63,959 bases of DNA, taken from NCBI GenBank assembly GCA_944326315.1, contig CALVDP010000007.1, forward strand, positions 1 through 63,959, given 5' to 3'. Below, one piece after another: positions 35,560 to 43,984 of this stretch. Origin of the DNA: an uncultured Bacteroidales bacterium. GTDB lineage: Bacteria > Bacteroidota > Bacteroidia > Bacteroidales > UBA932. Under the pieces are notes generated by a model, which saw nothing but the letters and a program-made list of their open reading frames with translations, was not told the origin of the DNA and ran no database searches. Position 1 is the stretch's first letter; each line of letters begins with the position of its first letter. The position numbers and the translations under genes are program-made.

Positions 35560-36834
35560 ATGAAAAATATCATTGTTCCGGGCTTGATCCCGATGTGCCT
35601 TGCCGTAATTTTGCTCGGCGGATGTATTGACCCTATACCTCTTGATGACGGGTCAGGAAGCGAGGTGGATATCCATGTCGGACCTGCTTTGTCTGAAATA
35701 GCCTCACTTCTGGCAGAACTGCCCCTGGATGAAGGCCATGTCGGAGAGGTTCATGATGCAGTGTCTTCTTCCTCGGACAACGGCTATGACGAGGAATATA
35801 CGATGTCGGACCTCTTCTCCGTTCCCGGATCGGGGGTGGGGGACAGCAGGCTTTCTACCAAATCAGCCCGTCAGTACGGGCATCCGGTGTCCGAACTTAT
35901 CCGTGAACATCTCATGTCCAAGATGCAGACCAAGTCTGCGGTAGGAAACACGGTATTTTCGGGCGAAGAGGATGTCGACAGCTATCTTGAGACTCTTGCC
36001 TCGTCTGATATCCAGATATACTGGCCGTTTTCCGAGAAATGGGATGCAGACTCCGGCCTTCCTGTGATAACATTCGACCCTGAGGATGAATCCACGTCCA
36101 ATATCGGCTACCGGATAACAAGGCTGGAGGACGGGACTCATGATGTGGACACAGTCATTGTCACGGAAGAAATGGCGGAAACATGTCCGGTATGGGTAGT
36201 AAACCGCAACACCGATGACGGATATCTTACACTTGACATTATACGGGAACTTTATCCTGACAGAATTGACGGCGGAGGAGTCATCATCCGCCCTGCATAC
36301 GCAAAGTCAGAGACGAAAGCCGGGATAAAGTCAGAGACTGAGACCGGGGAAGAGCCTGTCAAGACACTTATACTCAAGGATTTCGTCATGAACAGGAATT
36401 ACGATCCATGGTTTGCCGGAGCTTCTGAGTTCTTTGTCAAATGCGGTTCCGTCGAGAATTTCACGGCAAGTACGGAAGCTGAACTGCAGCTCTATTCTCC
36501 GTCGATCACTGACTTCATGATAGTCGTGAAAAGAAGCCAGGTAGGCAAGCCTCAGCCGTTCAATGCCGTGCTTATATCGGACTGGACCCAGCAGGTTGAC
36601 AACTGCGCCTTCATGATCATAGAGGATGACGGAGGCAGGCAGACGTCGTGGGAGTGTACGGCTCTTGTCAGAATTGCTTCCAAAAGCTATGGCATAGAGA
36701 TCGATCTTCCGTTCAGGACAAGGGATGATATCGTGTGGAGAGGATCGTTGAGCAGCCGGTATCTTGACGCGCACAGCAATGTACCCGAGAATTTCGGCGA
36801 TGTCACGGTCACTTTCGAGATAGAGGAGTCCTGA
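35560..36834 (+). CDS. Lipoprotein of unknown function
   Basis: 424 residues from the ATG at 35560, chosen because a typical lipoprotein signal follows (MKNIIVPGLIPMCLAVILLGGC, lipobox LGGC). The mature part starts with an acidic stretch (IDPIPLDDGSGSEVDI), has a Ser/Asp-rich segment near 60-90, a Lys/Glu-rich linker (ETKAGIKSETETGEEPVK) near 250, and beta-rich segments after it. I recognise no domain. It lies 141 bases after prmC and may be co-transcribed. Its end overlaps the end of the convergent U32 gene by 26 bases. Confidence 0.7.
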   Translation: MKNIIVPGLIPMCLAVILLGGCIDPIPLDDGSGSEVDIHVGPALSEIASLLAELPLDEGHVGEVHDAVSSSSDNGYDEEYTMSDLFSVPGSGVGDSRLSTKSARQYGHPVSELIREHLMSKMQTKSAVGNTVFSGEEDVDSYLETLASSDIQIYWPFSEKWDADSGLPVITFDPEDESTSNIGYRITRLEDGTHDVDTVIVTEEMAETCPVWVVNRNTDDGYLTLDIIRELYPDRIDGGGVIIRPAYAKSETKAGIKSETETGEEPVKTLILKDFVMNRNYDPWFAGASEFFVKCGSVENFTASTEAELQLYSPSITDFMIVVKRSQVGKPQPFNAVLISDWTQQVDNCAFMIIEDDGGRQTSWECTALVRIASKSYGIEIDLPFRTRDDIVWRGSLSSRYLDAHSNVPENFGDVTVTFEIEES

Positions 36835-38692
36835 CAGTCATTTCGCAGTTGCTGCAGTCGAAGTCCAGAGGGAAAAGCCTGCCGTTGTTTTCCAGGTACA
36901 GTTCCCGGGGCCATGTCTGTCCGTGATATCTGGGACATCTTCCGAATTCATACCTTATGCAGTAACGTGTACGCATCAGCTCTGCATCTGGGGTTTGGGC
37001 AAGTTCATAAGCAGCATCGGTTCCGGTGCACCCGAGGAGTCTTGCAAGTTTTTCCGAGACAGGATTGGATATGTTGTCCTTGTATGTTGCATGCCGTCCT
37101 GACAGCGGTCTCGCTGCGGCAAGGCCGGGATCTGCCGCTGCCTTATGCAATGGTCGTGGATTGCAGGGAAGTCCGTCGATTTTTCCTGCAATTTCGCGCC
37201 TTGCGGCATTTACCGCGGACACCGGCAGGAACGGGAGGCGGCCTGCGGTGACTGGCCCTGCATTGAATCTGTAGTGCCCGCTTGTCTTGGACAGTTGTAC
37301 GGCAAGCGTCCTGGCCATGCCTTCCTGGTCCCTGGCAGGCTCCGAACCTTCTCCCGTCGTGATGCAGCATTTCCTGCCGTCCTCGCTTTCTGCTGACAAG
37401 TCAAGGACATATCCGTGTCCGGTGTCCCGGACAGCCACCGATATGTCTACTGCAATCTGCCGTGCAGGCATATCTGTCTCAAGAGTCTTTTCAAACGCCG
37501 TGTCAATGTTCCTGTACAGCTGTATTCCGTTTTCCAGTTCCGGCACCGGCTTGCATTTTACCGAAAGCCCGTCGCAGATGTCCGCCCTGAAGCCTGTGAC
37601 TTCATTGCGGGCATTGACAAGGCAGAAGCCGTCGCCGTTGTTGAATACAAGTCCTTCCCGGTCCGGTCGGATTCTGAACGAGGTCTTGTCCCTGGACAGC
37701 CCGCACACTTTTCCTGCCGGTTCACCCATGGATTTGGCTGCGTCCCTGCATGCCCATTGTCCGCGCTTCCCGTCGATATACAGCTCTGTATATCCCCGGT
37801 TGAATGTCTTTCCGGGATCAGGCGTGAAACCTCCCGAAGCCTTTCCGTATGAGGCTCTTCCGTATTTGTCGGGGTATTTTCCGACAAGACTGTCGAGGGC
37901 AAGGGAATAGTCACGCACGATGTTCTTGACATAGGAGATGTTCTTCAGACGTCCTTCTATCTTGAATGATGTGATGCCTGCTTCCGCAAGGTCTTCAAGC
38001 CTGGATTTCAGGTTATAGTCTTTCAGCGAAAGCAGCGGCTTGCCTTTGACGAGTCTTTTCCCCGTACCGTCTACAAGGTCGTACAGAGACCTGCATGCCT
38101 GAACGCATGCGCCCCTGTTGGCACTTCTTCCGGCAATGTTCTCGGAGATATAGCATTGCCCGCTGTAGCATACGCACAGGGCTCCGTGCACGAAAAATTC
38201 AAGCTCGCAGCTTGTGGCCCGGCGTATTTCCCTGATCCGGGCGAGGGAGAGTTCCCGTTCCAGAATTAGTCTTGAGAAGCCGAGCTTTTCCAGCATTGCA
38301 GCCTTTTCCGGCGTCCGGATGGCACATTGGGTCGAGGCGTGGAGCGGTATGCCGATTGCGTCTGCAGCCCCTCCCAGGGCCAGACCGGCCGGACTCAGCC
38401 CGAGATCCTGGATAATGATGGCATCTGCACCGGCTTCCTGCAGCTGTTTCATCAGCCTGCGGGCGTGTTCCATCTCATGTCCGTAGATGATGGTGTTGAG
38501 TGCGGCGAAAATCCTTGCCCCGAACCGGTGGGCGTAGCTGCACAGCCTCTCGATGTCCTCTATGGAATTTCCGGCCGCCTGCCTGGCCCCGAATTCGGGC
38601 CCGGCGATATACACGGCATCGGCACCGCAGTCTATTGCCGCGATGCCGATGTCAGCTGTCCTGGCGGGAGCCAGGAGTTCAAGATATCTCAT
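36809..38692 (-). CDS. Peptidase U32 family protein (RlhA-like)
   Basis: 627 residues from the ATG at 38692, which overlaps the stop of the TPR gene in the form TGATG. The start MRYLELLAPARTADIGIAAI, GADAVYIAGP and the signature ELEFFVHGALCVCYSGQCY (about 160-180) followed by GACVQACRSLYDL identify the U32 family. The cluster of Cys residues fits an iron-sulfur site as in RlhA and TrhP, which hydroxylate rRNA or tRNA. A second Cys group near the end (CIRYEFGRCPRYHG, DFDCSNCEM) may complete it. RNA hydroxylation is more likely than proteolysis, but the exact target is unknown. Confidence 0.85.
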   Translation of the reverse strand: MRYLELLAPARTADIGIAAIDCGADAVYIAGPEFGARQAAGNSIEDIERLCSYAHRFGARIFAALNTIIYGHEMEHARRLMKQLQEAGADAIIIQDLGLSPAGLALGGAADAIGIPLHASTQCAIRTPEKAAMLEKLGFSRLILERELSLARIREIRRATSCELEFFVHGALCVCYSGQCYISENIAGRSANRGACVQACRSLYDLVDGTGKRLVKGKPLLSLKDYNLKSRLEDLAEAGITSFKIEGRLKNISYVKNIVRDYSLALDSLVGKYPDKYGRASYGKASGGFTPDPGKTFNRGYTELYIDGKRGQWACRDAAKSMGEPAGKVCGLSRDKTSFRIRPDREGLVFNNGDGFCLVNARNEVTGFRADICDGLSVKCKPVPELENGIQLYRNIDTAFEKTLETDMPARQIAVDISVAVRDTGHGYVLDLSAESEDGRKCCITTGEGSEPARDQEGMARTLAVQLSKTSGHYRFNAGPVTAGRLPFLPVSAVNAARREIAGKIDGLPCNPRPLHKAAADPGLAAARPLSGRHATYKDNISNPVSEKLARLLGCTGTDAAYELAQTPDAELMRTRYCIRYEFGRCPRYHGQTWPRELYLENNGRLFPLDFDCSNCEMTVRTPLSRK

Positions 38693-39630
38693 CAGTTGCA
38701 CTTGAGGGCAGTGATCTGCTGTTTGGCAGTGGCCCCGTATTTCGGATCCGAAGAGATCTTCTGATAGTATCCGCAAGCTTTTGCATTGTCTCCGCCCTGC
38801 TGTGCGAGAACGGCTATTGAATAATAGATGTCGTTCACGTTCCTTGCCTTAGGGGCGAGGGCCACATATTTCTCGAAGTAGCTGATGGCGTCATTTGTAT
38901 TGCCGAGCTGGAGTGATGCCTGTCCGGCAACCTGCATTGCAGTGGCATTCTCGCTGTACTCGTTGGATTTGAGGGAATAATTGACTGCATCTTCATATTT
39001 CTTGGCCTTCAGAGCAGATGCGGCAAGCTTGATGTAAGTATTGGAAAGCTGCTTTACGGCATTGTTCTGCTGTCCGTGCCTCATGGCCATTGTGTAGGCA
39101 TCGACTGCTCCCTGGATATTTCCTGAAGAAGCGAGCGCCTGTCCGAGCCTCAGGCATGCCATGCCGTTGGTAGAGTCTATCTCCACTGATTTCTTGTAGC
39201 TTTCGGCAGCGCCGGCAAAGTCTTTTGCGTTGAGGAGGGTGTTGCCTTTCTGGATGTATACCTGAGGGATAAGCTCCGTCGCCTCGTCAGCGACATCTTT
39301 GTTGCTGTATTCGCCGGCGATCTTAATGGCTTCCTGGAGCTTTATGACAGCTTCGTCGTAGTTTTCGCTCTTGATCTGGTCCTTGGCGATGGAGAGGGCT
39401 ATCATCGGGATGTAGTTCTTGCAGTTGGCTACAATCTCAGCACCTTCTTCACCGCAGGCTTCTGCCATGGTGAGCGCATCGCGGAAATACTGGAGCGCCC
39501 CTTCGTTGTCACCCATGTTCAAGGCTGTGGCTCCGTTGTTGTAGGTTTCGGTCGCTGTGGCCATGTCCTGTGCGGAAAGTGACACTGCAGTGACGGCCAA
39601 TGATAAGGCAATGAGAATGATTTTCTTCAT
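38692..39630 (-). CDS. Secreted tetratricopeptide-repeat protein
   Basis: 312 residues with a signal peptide (MKKIILIALSLAVTAVSLSA-Q). At least five TPR units are visible, for example ATETYNNGATALNMGDNEGA (from about 26), GNTLLNAKDFAGAAESYKKS near 130, and AGQASLQLGNTNDAISYFEK near 235. TPR proteins scaffold protein complexes; this one is probably periplasmic. It ends in KCN. It is coupled to the U32 gene through a one-base overlap, which may be simple operon packing. Confidence 0.88.
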   Translation of the reverse strand: MKKIILIALSLAVTAVSLSAQDMATATETYNNGATALNMGDNEGALQYFRDALTMAEACGEEGAEIVANCKNYIPMIALSIAKDQIKSENYDEAVIKLQEAIKIAGEYSNKDVADEATELIPQVYIQKGNTLLNAKDFAGAAESYKKSVEIDSTNGMACLRLGQALASSGNIQGAVDAYTMAMRHGQQNNAVKQLSNTYIKLAASALKAKKYEDAVNYSLKSNEYSENATAMQVAGQASLQLGNTNDAISYFEKYVALAPKARNVNDIYYSIAVLAQQGGDNAKACGYYQKISSDPKYGATAKQQITALKCN

Positions 39631-39700
39631 GATGATTATTTTTTTAGTCTATTGTTCAAGCTTTGGCAAGCGTATGACATGTTAAAATCGCACATCATTG

Positions 39701-39730
39701 CAAAAATAGCAAAATTTTGTTTTACTTTTG
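39701..39730. promoter_or_regulatory. Back-to-back promoters of the TPR and M16-like genes
   Basis: On the minus strand TATTTTTG (39701-39708) is a -7 box for the TPR gene. On the plus strand TACTTTTG (39723-39730) is one for the M16-like gene, with its start codon at 39761. The two face away from each other only 14 bases apart, so RNA polymerase could occupy only one at a time. Confidence 0.55.
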
Positions 39731-39760
39731 TCCAGTTTTACAAGAAATATTGAGGAGACG

Positions 39761-42322
39761 ATGGGAAAATCAGTGATAAAGGTATTGTGCGCGGCACTTT
39801 TCATCATTGTAGGATACAGGGCAGAGGCGGCCATGGCGTTGAAGACGGATCCTTCCGTTTCGTCCGGCATCCTTGACTGCGGCCTGTCGTACTACCTGGT
39901 GACGAATGATTCCAGGATAGGGACCGCGGACTTCGCCCTTGTCCGGAAAACATCTTCCCCGACCTCAAGGGACAGGGCTGCCGAGCTGGAATTTTCAAGG
40001 GCATGCCTGGATTCTCTGCCGCACTTCACAGGCAGACGGCCGCTTGAATTCCTGGCTGACAACGGGGTGTCCTACACAAGGAACGGCTACATTACGATGG
40101 AGAAGGGTGCCGTCATATATCATTTCAGGGATATTTCCCTGGTCAGAAACGACAAGATCACCGATTCCACGCTGCTGATGCTTTTTGACCTTGTCCTGAA
40201 GTCTTCTTCCGCTCCTTCGGCGGATTCCTTGCGCGAAAATGTCGGAAACCAGGCCCTGATCATAGCGGGAGATATTGACAAGGATCTGATGCTCAGAAAA
40301 ATGAACATGCTGTCTCTTATGGTGGACCGGAATCAGGCGGCAATGCGGCAGACACCGGATACATCAGAAGTCCCCGGAGTGCGGCAGCCGGATACATTGT
40401 CTGTCCGTATTGTTGCGGACGATGCTGCCGGCATGGCTTCCGTGAATGCGACATTTTATGGTCCGGAAATACCGCGGCAGCTGCGTGGCACCGCCGTATC
40501 CCTTCTTTCATCCCAGTTCTGGAACGAGTTCAGGAATGCGGCCCGCTCACGTATTTCCGACAGGCTGATGGAGGAGGGGATACCGTTCTCGCAGGTCAAT
40601 TTGTACAGATACAATACCGCAGAGTCCAGCGAGCAGGAGAAGTATATGGCAAGTGTAGGCGTGTCATCGGGGGACACGACCCGTGCAGCAGCCGTACTGC
40701 AGTCCGTGATGGCGGATTTCAGGGAAAACGGCCTGACTCCGGAGGAATACGGCTATGCCAGGGATGCCGCTTCTTCCGACCTGTATTCCAGATCTGTCGC
40801 CCGTTCAAGGGAGAACGGAAACTATGTCAGGAAATGTGCGGATGCATTCATTTACGGCTCGGCGATTGTGTCCCCACATGATGAGGCTGAGTTCTTCCTG
40901 ACTTCAGGCTTGCCGGATTCTGCCGGAAGAAGATATCTTAATGCCTACATTGCTTCACTGATACCGGAATGCGGCCCGTCTCAGGAGTACGAATCCAATC
41001 CGTCTTTCAGCATGTCGGACACATTGCGGCTCTTGTCTGCCCGTCAGGCCGTGAAGGTGAAGAAGACCAGGCACAACAAGGTCTATGACGCCGACGTGTG
41101 GTATTTCGCCAACGGCATGACAGTCATGTACAAGAAAATGCCGTCGGACGGTATCATGCACTATTCCTGGGTGCTCAGGGGCGGATTCGGCACTGTGGAT
41201 GACATGAAGACGGGAGAGGGCGCGTTCTATCCGGACATGCTCTTCAACGGGACCGTATGCGGCATGAAAGGTACAAGTCTGAAAAGGATGCTTGCGACAG
41301 AAGGCATATCCATGGACGTGGAGACGGGTATTTCAGGCACCAGGATTTACGGGTCGGCGCCGTTCGGCAGGATGACGCTCCTCATGAAGGCGCTTCTTTC
41401 CATATCACGCACCTATGCCGCCGACGATTCCCTCGGACGGTATTATATCGGCTGCGAACGACTCCGGCTCTCGTCGGCAAAGGGAGAGTACCAGTCCCGC
41501 CTTGCAGCTATAGACAGCATTATGAATCCAGGTTTCAGGTATTCGGCCAACAAGTCGCTGTCAGGGCTTTATCCGGACTTGCCGGAAAGGGCTGCATTGT
41601 TCTACAATGATCTGTTCTCCAGATCAAACGACGGGATGCTTGTCATCGTAGGGGATATGGACGCGTATGACGTCCGCAAGATAATGGAAGATTTCCTCGG
41701 AGGTTTCATGACGAGCGATGCGATAGCCAGACGCCCGTGGATAAGCAGCCAGCCGGTGTCCGGGTGGTCTACGTATGTATCTGACGGACGGGCCAATTCC
41801 ATGGATGTGGTATTGTCTGCAAGGATGCCTCTCTCTTCCGTCAACTATATGTCCGCACGTATCGCCACCATGGCTGTCAGGGATGCAGTGTCGAAGTCGC
41901 TTGCGGACTACGGCATGACGGCGCGGGTCTCAGGCTCGTTTTCCTTCTTTCCTCACGAAGGCTACAGTGTGTCAATTTCCGTTGTTCCGGTGAAGCTTTC
42001 ATCCCTTCCGTCATCGGTGGAGCATGAGAGTTATTTCACCTGCCTCTATTCGGCCAGGGCGGCATTGTCATCGCTAAGAAAGGATGGCCTGACTGCCGGG
42101 AGTGTGGATATGTACCGGAAAATCCTTCAGAACAACTACAAGTCCATGCAGTCGGACCCGGAATTCTGGCTTTGGGCAATGTCCCGCAGGGTCTCGACGG
42201 GAAAAAATCTGGATACGGAATACGAAAAGAAGATAGCCGACGTGACAGCTGACAGTGTCAATGATGCCATCCGGACATTATGCGGCGGAAGTATTGTGGA
42301 ATATATAATCAAGAAAGACTGA
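39761..42322 (+). CDS. M16-like (insulinase fold) protein without catalytic motif
   Basis: 853 residues from the ATG at 39761, with a signal peptide (MGKSVIKVLCAALFIIVGYRAEA). Several stretches look like M16 peptidase repeats: GILDCGLSYYLVTNDS at the start, ALIIAGDIDKDLMLRKM near 170, YFANGMTVMYKKMPSDG and GGFGTVDDMKTGEGAFYPD near 455-485, then VIVGDMDAYDVRKIMEDFL near 625. The HxxEH zinc motif is missing in both places where it is expected: PLEFLADNG in the first domain and GAFYPDMLFNG in the other. It is therefore probably a non-catalytic partner or binding protein in the periplasm. The DUF3109 gene follows after one base. Confidence 0.75.
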   Translation: MGKSVIKVLCAALFIIVGYRAEAAMALKTDPSVSSGILDCGLSYYLVTNDSRIGTADFALVRKTSSPTSRDRAAELEFSRACLDSLPHFTGRRPLEFLADNGVSYTRNGYITMEKGAVIYHFRDISLVRNDKITDSTLLMLFDLVLKSSSAPSADSLRENVGNQALIIAGDIDKDLMLRKMNMLSLMVDRNQAAMRQTPDTSEVPGVRQPDTLSVRIVADDAAGMASVNATFYGPEIPRQLRGTAVSLLSSQFWNEFRNAARSRISDRLMEEGIPFSQVNLYRYNTAESSEQEKYMASVGVSSGDTTRAAAVLQSVMADFRENGLTPEEYGYARDAASSDLYSRSVARSRENGNYVRKCADAFIYGSAIVSPHDEAEFFLTSGLPDSAGRRYLNAYIASLIPECGPSQEYESNPSFSMSDTLRLLSARQAVKVKKTRHNKVYDADVWYFANGMTVMYKKMPSDGIMHYSWVLRGGFGTVDDMKTGEGAFYPDMLFNGTVCGMKGTSLKRMLATEGISMDVETGISGTRIYGSAPFGRMTLLMKALLSISRTYAADDSLGRYYIGCERLRLSSAKGEYQSRLAAIDSIMNPGFRYSANKSLSGLYPDLPERAALFYNDLFSRSNDGMLVIVGDMDAYDVRKIMEDFLGGFMTSDAIARRPWISSQPVSGWSTYVSDGRANSMDVVLSARMPLSSVNYMSARIATMAVRDAVSKSLADYGMTARVSGSFSFFPHEGYSVSISVVPVKLSSLPSSVEHESYFTCLYSARAALSSLRKDGLTAGSVDMYRKILQNNYKSMQSDPEFWLWAMSRRVSTGKNLDTEYEKKIADVTADSVNDAIRTLCGGSIVEYIIKKD

Positions 42323-42323
42323 T

Positions 42324-42932
42324 ATGGATGTGCCGTCAATTATCCAGATCGGGGACTGTCTGGTCTCCTCTGATATCCTGACAGAGTATTTCGCATGCGA
42401 TTACAAGGTATGCAAGGGAGCCTGCTGTGTAATAGGTGACAGCGGGGCACCTCTCGATGAAGGTGAGGAGAAGTCTCTTCGGGACAATTACGGGTCTTAT
42501 TCCTGCCTTATGGGCGAGAAAGGCCGGGAAATAGTCAGGACATCCGGATTCGCTGTGACAGATTCGGACGGAGACCTGGTCACCCCGCTTGTGCCGGGAT
42601 CCGAAGAGTGTGTGTACAGCAGCTTTGACAGTGACGGAAACTGTTTCTGCACAGTCGAGAGATGCTGGTTTGCCGGGCACGGCACATTCAGAAAGCCTGT
42701 ATCATGCTGGCTTTATCCTGTACGGGTGTCCAGGCTCGGGAACGGTCTTGCTGCACTGAATCTTCACCGCTGGGAAATATGCGGCTGTGCATTCAGAAAG
42801 GGCCGGAATGAGAAAATCCGGGTCTATGAATTCCTGAAAGAGCCGCTTATAGCATGTTTCGGCGAGGATTTTTATCAGGAACTGTCGGAAGTGGCTGAAG
42901 CCGTCAACCGCCGTCCCGGCAACGGAAAATGA
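42324..42932 (+). CDS. DUF3109 family protein
   Basis: 202 residues. The Cys-rich pattern of DUF3109 is clear: CDYKVCKGACCVIGDSGAPL (about 25-44), EECVYSSFDSDGNCFCTVE near 95, then KPVSCWLYPVRV near 124 and WEICGCAF near 150. The cysteines probably bind iron-sulfur or zinc. The family is conserved in Bacteroidota; function is unknown. It starts one base after the M16-like gene. Confidence 0.9.
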   Translation: MDVPSIIQIGDCLVSSDILTEYFACDYKVCKGACCVIGDSGAPLDEGEEKSLRDNYGSYSCLMGEKGREIVRTSGFAVTDSDGDLVTPLVPGSEECVYSSFDSDGNCFCTVERCWFAGHGTFRKPVSCWLYPVRVSRLGNGLAALNLHRWEICGCAFRKGRNEKIRVYEFLKEPLIACFGEDFYQELSEVAEAVNRRPGNGK

Positions 42933-42956
42933 CTTTCGCCTTATCCGGGGCAAGGT

Positions 42957-43418
42957 CTAATTGTCGCCCATTCTGTATTCCATTCTGGAGATGATGCGGA
43001 CAATATCCTTGCGGAGACCTTCGACGGAAAGTCCCTCGCCGCTCTGCTCTATCGTGACCCGGTCCTCATATCTTCGGGAGAACCGTGCAGCCTTGCTTTT
43101 CAGCCTGAAGGTCATCTGTCCGACGGACTCCTTTTCCACTTCGTATCCGAACTCCTGCATAGTGGAGATTATCTGCACCCTCAGCCCGCTCAGGTTCCCG
43201 TTCACCTTGGGGTACAGCCGGGCATAACTCACTTTCGGATACACGGCGGCAATGGCGAACAGCAGTGCCAGTATCTGCCACAGAGACTTGTATCCGTTCC
43301 TGAACAGGGATTCGATATTGAATTCGGACATGCCGCTTATGACTACAATCGCGACGATAATCGCGAAAATCAGGAGGAAATAGACGAATGTCTTCAACGA
43401 ACGGATCAGATATCTCAT
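42957..43418 (-). CDS. Small membrane protein of unknown function
   Basis: 153 residues from the ATG at 43418; the longer reading frame would start inside the promoter region. There are two membrane helices (FVYFLLIFAIIVAIVVISG, about 12-30; WQILALLFAIAAVY, about 48-61), then a soluble alpha/beta region (VQIISTMQEFGYEVEKES to IVRIISRMEYRM). I do not recognise a family. It is a single gene with a good promoter at 43441-43472 and converges on the DUF3109 gene. Confidence 0.7.
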   Translation of the reverse strand: MRYLIRSLKTFVYFLLIFAIIVAIVVISGMSEFNIESLFRNGYKSLWQILALLFAIAAVYPKVSYARLYPKVNGNLSGLRVQIISTMQEFGYEVEKESVGQMTFRLKSKAARFSRRYEDRVTIEQSGEGLSVEGLRKDIVRIISRMEYRMGDN

Positions 43419-43440
43419 AATTCCACTAACTTTTGATGGG

Positions 43441-43472
43441 CAAATATACTCAGAAGCCGAGAGCAATGCAAA
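43441..43472 (-). promoter_or_regulatory. Promoter of the small membrane protein gene
   Basis: Minus strand: -33 TTTG at 43469-43472 and -7 TATATTTG at 43441-43448, spacing 20. Transcription would start near 43434, 16 bases before the ATG. The -33 box lies inside the AATGCAAAT hairpin of the repeat block, so the repeats and this promoter overlap. Confidence 0.7.
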
Positions 43473-43599
43473 TGAACTTGTTCAATTTGCATTGCCGAGG
43501 CGCCACAGGATATGTGGCGAAGCCAAATATCTCAGAAGCCGAGAGCATTTTGAATGCGCCACCGGATATGTGGCGAAGCCAAATATCACAGTATCATGG
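43449..43599. repeat. Hairpin repeat array, units 1 and 2
   Basis: Two units share CAGAAGCCGAGAGCA and GGATATGTGGCGAAGCCAAA. Unit 1 also holds a long hairpin AATGCAAAT...ATTTGCATT (43465-43493). Each unit can form two competing hairpins: GCCAC-aggatat-GTGGC, or GATAT-g-TGGC-gaa-GCCA-a-ATATC (43509-43531 and 43565-43587). No open reading frame of note is present. A diverged third unit lies at 43732-43780. Confidence 0.7.
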
Positions 43600-43624
43600 A
43601 ATAGAAGCATGAAGGACATGGAGG

Positions 43625-43715
43625 AAAAGTCCCAAAGGGACCGCGACTGGGAGTCGCGCAATCCCCCTATAGGGGGTGCAGGGGGTTAGACCGGGACAGT
43701 CTTTCGCAGAAAGAC
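43625..43715. repeat. Three-hairpin repeat, copy 1
   Basis: Three short hairpins in a row: GTCCC-aaa-GGGAC, CCCCCTATAGGGGG and GTCTTTC-gca-GAAAGAC, joined by ACCGCGAC and GGGGGTTAGA. The same order recurs at 55111-55203 inside a mobile repeat, with changes mostly in linkers and loops. Non-coding. Confidence 0.75.
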
Positions 43716-43731
43716 ATTCGGGGGCACCCCG

Positions 43732-43780
43732 GATATGTGGCCGCAGGCCAAATACCGAAGAAACCGAGAGCTTGCAAGCC
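43732..43780. repeat. Hairpin repeat array, unit 3 (diverged)
   Basis: GATATGTGGCCGCAGGCCAA, then ATACCGAAGAAACCGAGAGC. Relative to units 1 and 2, the stem TGGC-gaa-GCCA has become TGGCC-gca-GGCCA, so pairing is kept and lengthened by a base pair. The rest of the gap to 43860 shows nothing I can identify. Confidence 0.6.
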
Positions 43781-43860
43781 CATTTCCCGTAAGACCAGGA
43801 CACTCCCGGCTTCATTCTCGATGGCGGCAGCCGTCGCGGCAGTCGTCTGACATGAGCCCT

Positions 43861-43890
43861 TTTGCGGATATATATTTTTTATTATCTTTG
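43861..43890 (+). promoter_or_regulatory. Promoter of the coiled-coil gene and hemW
   Basis: -33 TTTG (43861-43864) and -7 TATCTTTG (43883-43890), spacing 18. Transcription would begin near 43897, leaving a leader of about 88 bases before the ATG at 43985. Confidence 0.75.
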
Positions 43891-43984
43891 TACAATTACG
43901 CCGGATATGCCGCCAGACACCGGAAGCTGCCACGCTGTCCTCAATGTCGGGAATTCCGGCCCGAAAACTTAAAAATTTCAAACA

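Noticed and set aside
43449-43780. CRISPR array in the repeat-rich gap
   Set aside because: Units are irregular, spaced unevenly and mutually diverged, there are only three, and no cas gene is near.
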